A DNA stretch of 64,000 bases from Anaplasma platys (GTDB taxonomy: Bacteria; Pseudomonadota; Alphaproteobacteria; Rickettsiales; Anaplasmataceae), in assembly GCF_012790675.1 (NCBI RefSeq), contig NZ_CP046391.1, forward strand, positions 233,608 through 297,607. The letters run 5' to 3'. This document shows positions 59,382 through 64,000 of the stretch, in pieces. The stretch's first letter is position 1. Every line of letters begins with the position of its first letter. A model generated the notes under the pieces. The model was not told the DNA's origin, did no database searches, and worked only from the letters and a program-made list of their open reading frames with translations. Position numbers and translations under genes: made by a program.

Positions 59382-60269
59382 CTACACACTACCATGATAC
59401 AAAAACTCTGCGAAAGCCGTGGACAGCATAGAGAGAAGCCCTTCAGCATTCATAATTCCATGCCTATATTCCAAATCCCTGACAGGGATATTTATATCGA
59501 CCTCTTTGTGTTCCTTAAGCCACTCCAACGCTTCGTGCTCCCCGCCTATCTCGTCTATCAGCCCCGCGTTGTAAGCTTGTGACCCTGTGAACACCCTACC
59601 ATCCGACACCTTAAGCGCCTCTGCCTCAGTCATGTTCCTATGAGCCATTACCAAGCCAACAAAAAACCTGTGGAAATCATCCACCACCTCTTGCATCAGC
59701 TTTATCGAGCCTTCGCTCATTTCCTCGAATGGTGAGCCAGCGCCTTTATGCTCCGAAGTTTTTATTGTCCGGAGCGTTATTCCCAAGTTTTTCGCTATTT
59801 GTGAAACACCTATGTAATTAGACCTAACTCCAATCGACCCCGTGATCGTACCATTGCGCGCAACAACATGATCGGCTGCCAGCGCTATCATATAGCCGCC
59901 TGATGCCGCCACGTTTCCCATAACTGCAACAACCGGCTTCTTCGCGGCAATGTCACGCAGCTGTTGATACAAAACTTCACTATCTCCCACAGTCCCACCA
60001 GGACTGTCAATTCTTAACAATACAGCCTTGATTGCATCATCGCGTGCTATCTTTTCCATTAGCACATCTCTGCTCCGATTTCGACTAATCGCTCCCTCTA
60101 CATTGACACGCGCGATGTAGCTGTTCCCAAACACCTTGGGTAGGGCGAGCCTAGAGTAGTCAACCTGGGATGCAGTAACAACCAACAGACCCAACGTAAG
60201 AAAAAAAACGGACCTCCACACCCTCAACTTGGACCCAAGGGCCTCAATTTTCAACAAATAATCGAACAC
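59382..60269 (-). CDS. sppA: Signal peptide peptidase SppA (short type)
   Basis: Membrane-anchored serine protease that degrades cleaved signal peptides. The 295-residue 36K-type enzyme has one N-terminal membrane helix (about residues 18-36), the nucleophile Ser in NVAASGGYMIAL and the general-base Lys in TSEHKGAGSPF. GTG start at 60269, six bases after the rpsA stop, so translation is likely coupled. Confidence 0.92.
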   Translation of the reverse strand: MFDYLLKIEALGSKLRVWRSVFFLTLGLLVVTASQVDYSRLALPKVFGNSYIARVNVEGAISRNRSRDVLMEKIARDDAIKAVLLRIDSPGGTVGDSEVLYQQLRDIAAKKPVVAVMGNVAASGGYMIALAADHVVARNGTITGSIGVRSNYIGVSQIAKNLGITLRTIKTSEHKGAGSPFEEMSEGSIKLMQEVVDDFHRFFVGLVMAHRNMTEAEALKVSDGRVFTGSQAYNAGLIDEIGGEHEALEWLKEHKEVDINIPVRDLEYRHGIMNAEGLLSMLSTAFAEFLYHGSV

Positions 60270-60275
60270 ACAAAC

Positions 60276-61955
60276 CTACTCCAAGGACAAAACAAGACTG
60301 TACGCTCCCATCATCAGAACTTCAGCTTCTACCCTATCTCCAGGAAAAAACTTCTTGTTATCTGGTATATACTTTTGTTCCACGAGGACATTAAAACTTT
60401 CTGAACCCTCGAAGACATCGACCAGAACACCCACGTCTTCCAAGACTTTAGACACCGTCACAGGTATCTTTTCACCTAGCCCTATTCTTCGCAAAAGCCC
60501 CAGGAACGGATCATACTCAATCTGTTTTACACCCAAGTCGATTTTGTTTTTATTTGCATTTACCATGAGTATCTTGGCTTTAAGACAATCACCCACGTTA
60601 TACTTCTTGAGGGCACTCTCTGGAGAGCCATTCCAACTCAGCTCAGTAGAGCGAATAAGCCCTTCGATGCCTGAATTTGTATCGTCATCAAGCAAGGTCA
60701 CAAACATTCCCAAGTTACTTATACTACGCACCTTTGTGTCTACTACCGAGCCAACAGGGTGCTTGGCTATAAAGGCCTCCCAAGGATTTTCCTTGCATCT
60801 CTTTATACTCAAACTCATACGGTTCTTTGCGGCATCGATGCTTAGAACTTTAACTTCTACTTCCTCTCCACGCATGAAAATTTGATTCACAGGTAAGTGA
60901 CTTCTTACCCAGCTAACTTCTGAAACGTGGATCAACCCCTCGACACCACTCTGCAACTCCACGAATATTCCATAGTCTTCGATGCTGGTGACAATACCCT
61001 TGTGTACGCTGTCCACAGGATATTTTTCCTCGACGTTAGCCCACGGACTTTCCTCCAGCTGCTTAACGCCTAATGAAATCTTTCTGTTTTCCCTGTCTAT
61101 TCTAATGATTTTTGCACGAACGGTCTGTCCGCAGGAGAACACCGCCGATGGATGACTTACGCGACTCCACGAAATGTCCGTTATATGCAAAAGACCATCG
61201 ACAACACCCACAGTTGGTGATTCGTGGATCTCAATGAACACGCCGTACTTAGTGATGCTCTTCACCTTACCTTCGACGATGCTTCCCTCCTCGAGCTGAT
61301 TCAGGAAAGAATCCTTCGCATCTGCAAGAGACTCCTCAAGCACCGCCTTCCGCGAAACCACAACATTGCCTTGTTTCTTATCCATTTTCAAGATGCGAAA
61401 CTTTTGCTTCTTGCCCAGCAGAGGAGTTATATCCTTAACCTGACGAAGACCAACATGACTCGCAGGCAAGAAGGCAACTACACCGCCCACGTCAACAGTG
61501 TAACCACACTTGATTGAGCCAAATATCACACCTTCTATATCTAGGTTTTCCTCTGAAGCCTTTTCTAGTTTTTGCCACAACTCATCTCTCACGGCCTTCT
61601 CACGGCTCAGGATCACGCTACCGGTCTTTCCTTCAGTTTTCTCTAAGTAAAGCTTGACCTTGGAGCCAACAGCAACATCCTGCTTACCGTCTCCAAGCTC
61701 GAATTCCCTCAATGAGACAACGCCTTCAGACTTCAAGCCTGCGTCTACAGTTATGTACCCGCTATCCATGCAGATCACTGTACCTTCTATGATCTCCCCC
61801 TCTTTAGGCCCCCCAGCCAGAAGCTGCGAAAGCGTGTTGGAAAAATCAGTCTCATTAAAATCTACCTCGTCAAAAGCGTGACTCACAAATTTATTAGACT
61901 GCACTACACTAATGCTACCAGAAGAATTACCTTGCAAACCCGCACCTGATGACAT
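60276..61955 (-). CDS. rpsA: 30S ribosomal protein S1
   Basis: Binds mRNA on the small subunit. From the ATG giving MSSGAGLQGNSSG it is 559 residues with six S1 domains; typical strands are GVFIEIHESPTVGVVDGLLH and GIFVELQSGVEGLIHVSEVS. The open frame extends ten codons upstream with a hydrophobic MFFFVFWALF that is not typical of S1. Second gene in the cmk-rpsA-sppA-IHF order found in many proteobacteria. Confidence 0.95.
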   Translation of the reverse strand: MSSGAGLQGNSSGSISVVQSNKFVSHAFDEVDFNETDFSNTLSQLLAGGPKEGEIIEGTVICMDSGYITVDAGLKSEGVVSLREFELGDGKQDVAVGSKVKLYLEKTEGKTGSVILSREKAVRDELWQKLEKASEENLDIEGVIFGSIKCGYTVDVGGVVAFLPASHVGLRQVKDITPLLGKKQKFRILKMDKKQGNVVVSRKAVLEESLADAKDSFLNQLEEGSIVEGKVKSITKYGVFIEIHESPTVGVVDGLLHITDISWSRVSHPSAVFSCGQTVRAKIIRIDRENRKISLGVKQLEESPWANVEEKYPVDSVHKGIVTSIEDYGIFVELQSGVEGLIHVSEVSWVRSHLPVNQIFMRGEEVEVKVLSIDAAKNRMSLSIKRCKENPWEAFIAKHPVGSVVDTKVRSISNLGMFVTLLDDDTNSGIEGLIRSTELSWNGSPESALKKYNVGDCLKAKILMVNANKNKIDLGVKQIEYDPFLGLLRRIGLGEKIPVTVSKVLEDVGVLVDVFEGSESFNVLVEQKYIPDNKKFFPGDRVEAEVLMMGAYSLVLSLE

Positions 61956-62016
61956 AAACAGAGCCCAAAAAACAAAGAAAAACAACGAGTGGCAATGATA
62001 TACCGTTCACGCAGTT

Positions 62017-62703
62017 TTACAAGAAGGTTTTTATTTTTTTCATTAATAGAAGGAGTGTTTTTTCGATGTCCATGTTGGAAGTATTCAGGTAGAATGCATC
62101 TTTAACTCTAGTCAAAGGGGCCACTCTGCGCGACGAATCGTTTATGTCTCTTCGTAGCATCCCCAGCAGTACCGTTTTATACATGCTCCTGCAGCTATTG
62201 CCGCGACCCGTTAGCTGTTTATACCTTCTGAGGGCCCTTACGGAGACTTGTGCGGTGATAAAGATCTTCACATCGGCATTTGGATATACCACTGAAGCGA
62301 TGTCCCTTCCATCGACAATTATTCCTGTTTCGGATGTAAGTATTAGCTGCCTTTGCAGTCCCACTAGTGCCTGACGCACTACAGCAATTCTGGCAATTCT
62401 GGAAGCTGCTTTACTAATTTCTTCAGTTCCCAATGCTGTACTGTTATCTGTGAGTAGATCAAGCATCTTGCGCTCGTCCTCTGAGCTAATACACACCTTT
62501 TCTTTCCTAGCAATGCTTTCACCATATTTTGCAGCGAACTTTGCAGCAAATATCCTGTACAGCTTTCCAGTATCAAGGTGAGTAAACCCCAACCTTGAAG
62601 CCAACCTGCGAGCGATTTCCCCCTTACCTGAGGCAGAGGGGCCATCTATGGCAATTACCACCCCACGGCGCGTCGCCAAATCTCCCGATTGATCACTTTC
62701 CAT
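62017..62703 (-). CDS. cmk: Cytidylate kinase
   Basis: Phosphorylates CMP and dCMP. About 228 residues, with P-loop IAIDGPSASGKGEIARRL, LDTGKLYR and IVDGRDIASVVYPNA. The frame is open from 62766, but the ATG at 62703 (MESDQSGD) has AGGA seven bases before it and leaves the P-loop at the usual distance. First gene in the operon with rpsA. Confidence 0.93.
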   Translation of the reverse strand: MESDQSGDLATRRGVVIAIDGPSASGKGEIARRLASRLGFTHLDTGKLYRIFAAKFAAKYGESIARKEKVCISSEDERKMLDLLTDNSTALGTEEISKAASRIARIAVVRQALVGLQRQLILTSETGIIVDGRDIASVVYPNADVKIFITAQVSVRALRRYKQLTGRGNSCRSMYKTVLLGMLRRDINDSSRRVAPLTRVKDAFYLNTSNMDIEKTLLLLMKKIKTFL

Positions 62704-62804
62704 GGCTAGGTCCTGAGTTGTTATACGGTAAACAACAGGCAATACACACCGATTCGCGCGTTGCAAACGTCAACATGGAATCCCAGCCCATCCCGCGTTG
62801 CATG

Positions 62805-63575
62805 CTACACCTCCTGATTTTGCAGCGCAACAGCATACATAGCAATTGCTGCAGCATTTGACACATTCAAGCTATTTATTTTCTCTGATATAGGGATTCT
62901 AACCAAATGGTCGCAATGCTTCTTGGTCAGGTTGCGCATTCCCCTCCCCTCAGATCCCATTATAATGACTCTGCGCTCGCTGAACTTTACTTCATGCAGT
63001 AGATTGTCGGCATCGGCATCGAATCCATAGCACCAATATCCCTCCTGCTTCAGGTAATCGAGAGTTTTCACCAGGTTACCTATGCACACTACAGGCACTA
63101 CATCAGTGGCGCCGCTCGAGGCTTTGGCCATTCCACTATTTTCCGATGGAGTATTGTGTTCAGTCAAAAGGACGGCATCAACGTCAAAGCAACCTGCGGA
63201 GCGCAGCACTGCGCCTACATTATGCACATCAGACACCTCATCTAATAGGAGTACAGTGGAGGTTTTTCCCGCGTCTGTGACGATATCCTCCACGCGCACC
63301 GACAGAGGTACACTTCGCCCGAATAGTGGGGCGGCGCGCAAAGCGACACCTTGGTGTACAGCTGCGTTGCCCAGCATGGAGTCAATCTTATGCTCGCCTA
63401 CCGTTTGTACGTAAACACCCCGCGATTTAGCCATGTGCTGCAAATCAGCATATTTTTTCGAGTGTTTGTCGGAGATGAACAACTCTAAGCAGTTACGACG
63501 CGCATTATGCAGCGCAGCAAGGCACGCGTGCCTTCCGTAAATCCAGATGAGTTTGTTATCTTTGCCGCGGTTCAT
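62805..63575 (-). CDS. rlmB: 23S rRNA 2'-O-methyltransferase RlmB-like
   Basis: TrmH/SpoU-family methyltransferase, 256 residues. An N-terminal substrate-binding domain (IWIYGRHACLAALHN) precedes the knotted catalytic domain: LLLDEVSDVHNVGAVLRSAG (motif 1), IIMGSEGRGM (motif 2) and IPISEKINSLNVSNAAAIAM (motif 3). Family members methylate G2251 of 23S rRNA or tRNA G18; RlmB is the best fit because of the N-terminal domain. Confidence 0.9.
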   Translation of the reverse strand: MNRGKDNKLIWIYGRHACLAALHNARRNCLELFISDKHSKKYADLQHMAKSRGVYVQTVGEHKIDSMLGNAAVHQGVALRAAPLFGRSVPLSVRVEDIVTDAGKTSTVLLLDEVSDVHNVGAVLRSAGCFDVDAVLLTEHNTPSENSGMAKASSGATDVVPVVCIGNLVKTLDYLKQEGYWCYGFDADADNLLHEVKFSERRVIIMGSEGRGMRNLTKKHCDHLVRIPISEKINSLNVSNAAAIAMYAVALQNQEV

Positions 63576-63673
63576 AGTTTTTGTTGTAAAGCCAGCTATT
63601 TTTGCATAACTTATGCTCTGTGTATTGTAGAGTTAATTTTTTTTGAAGCAACTCGGGAATGAAGCGTGGTTTT

Positions 63674-63702
63674 TTGTATTGCTTTTCTGAATTATGTGCT
63701 AT
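63674..63702 (+). promoter_or_regulatory. Possible promoter of the tRNA-tuf unit
   Basis: TTGTAT, 17 bases, TGCTAT, about 34 bases before tRNA-Tyr. The hexamers are imperfect. Confidence 0.3.
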
Positions 63703-63735
63703 TACAGAGGATGTTGCTTTGGGCTTAGTCTCAGA

Positions 63736-63818
63736 GGAGGGGTTGCCGAGTGGTCAAAGGCAGCAGACTGTAAATCTGCCCGCTTACGCGTTCGTAGGTT
63801 CGAATCCTACCTCCTCCA
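63736..63818 (+). tRNA. tRNA-Tyr (GTA)
   Basis: Full cloverleaf with a long variable arm: acceptor GGAGGGG pairs with CTCCTCC (one G-U), anticodon loop CTGTAAA gives GTA, and T-arm GTAGG-TTCGAAT-CCTAC. Discriminator A at 63818. The CCA end is not encoded. Confidence 0.97.
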
Positions 63819-63825
63819 CGGTTGT

Positions 63826-63896
63826 GCGGGTATAGCTTAGTGGTAGAGTAGCAGCCTTCCAAGCTGCCTGGGTGGGTTCGATTCCCATTACCCGCT
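63826..63896 (+). tRNA. tRNA-Gly (TCC)
   Basis: Acceptor GCGGGTA pairs with TACCCGC; anticodon loop CTTCCAA gives TCC; T-arm with TTCGATT loop. Discriminator T at 63896; CCA is not encoded. Seven bases after tRNA-Tyr. Confidence 0.97.
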
Positions 63897-63946
63897 CGTT
63901 TGCTATTTTGTGTAGTGTTGTAGTTTTGTTGTTTGGTATTAGTAGT

Positions 63947-64000
63947 ATGGCAGAAGAAAGGAAGCCGCATATAAATGTGGGGACAATAGGGCACGTAGAC
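63947..64000 (+). CDS. tuf: Elongation factor Tu (5' end only)
   Basis: The window ends 18 codons into this gene: MAEERKPHINVGTIGHVD is the EF-Tu N-terminus up to the start of the G1 P-loop. The gene follows tRNA-Tyr and tRNA-Gly, an arrangement known near tuf in other bacteria. The rest lies beyond the window. Confidence 0.95.
   Translation, partial: MAEERKPHINVGTIGHVD

Noticed and set aside
1..64000. CRISPR arrays, insertion sequences, prophage, rRNA and type IV secretion genes
   Set aside because: Searched for by eye on both strands; no regular repeat-spacer pattern, transposase, integrase, virB-like gene or rRNA core sequence was seen.

Overview
The window reads as a chromosomal segment of an obligate intracellular alphaproteobacterium of the Anaplasmataceae, most likely genus Anaplasma. 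The reasons are the GroEL sequence with its GGMGGMGGF tail, the scattering of biosynthetic genes as single units on both strands, long gene-poor gaps between housekeeping genes, and a family-typical set (split PurL/PurQ, free-standing CoaB, type I secretion ATPase, SPFH protein, ZapE, HemH, PAS_5 protein). The species is not resolved from sequence alone. No CRISPR array, insertion sequence, prophage, rRNA operon or type IV secretion gene was seen.

Layout. 1-5 kb: a cysteine-rich lipoprotein, folK and purL. 5-9 kb: a gene-poor stretch holding the RNase P RNA, a UbiK-like protein and a PAS_5 protein. 9-15 kb: a degenerate LytM/M23 lipoprotein, glpX, a non-coding stretch with decayed tandem repeats, mnmG and purQ. 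15.5-21.4 kb: three copies of a leucyl aminopeptidase gene at different stages of decay, with purN downstream of the intact copy. 21.6-25.4 kb: a secreted intradiol-dioxygenase-like protein and two orphan multi-pass membrane proteins. 25.6-31.5 kb: clpB, a short-chain dehydrogenase and groESL with a heat-shock-type promoter. 31.7-34.3 kb: radC and lipB, followed by an exact 526-bp inverted copy of the radC 3' end plus lipB 5' end. 34.9-43.9 kb: coaB-pyrC, fumC, a coiled-coil protein, carB, and folP translationally coupled to a 58-residue HIG1-type membrane protein. 44-52.5 kb: a type I secretion ABC ATPase with a long repetitive tail, a quinone oxidoreductase, a nuclease-less AddA-type helicase, a secreted ankyrin protein and an SPFH protein. 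52.5-58 kb: a small AT-rich regulator-like gene, zapE, hemH, a TRAP transporter remnant and a membrane protein whose C-terminus is antisense to that remnant. 58-64 kb: a zapB-like/zapA pair, cmk-rpsA-sppA-IHF-like operon, rlmB, tRNA-Tyr, tRNA-Gly and the start of tuf.

Together the genes cover purine (purL, purQ, purN), pyrimidine (carB, pyrC), folate (folK, folP), lipoate, CoA and heme synthesis, protein quality control, division and DNA repair. The most notable structures are the 526-bp inverted repeat that could flip the lipB 3' end, the leucyl aminopeptidase triplication with traceable promoters and an 11-G tract in one leader, and the antisense overlap between a membrane-protein gene and a dead TRAP transporter.
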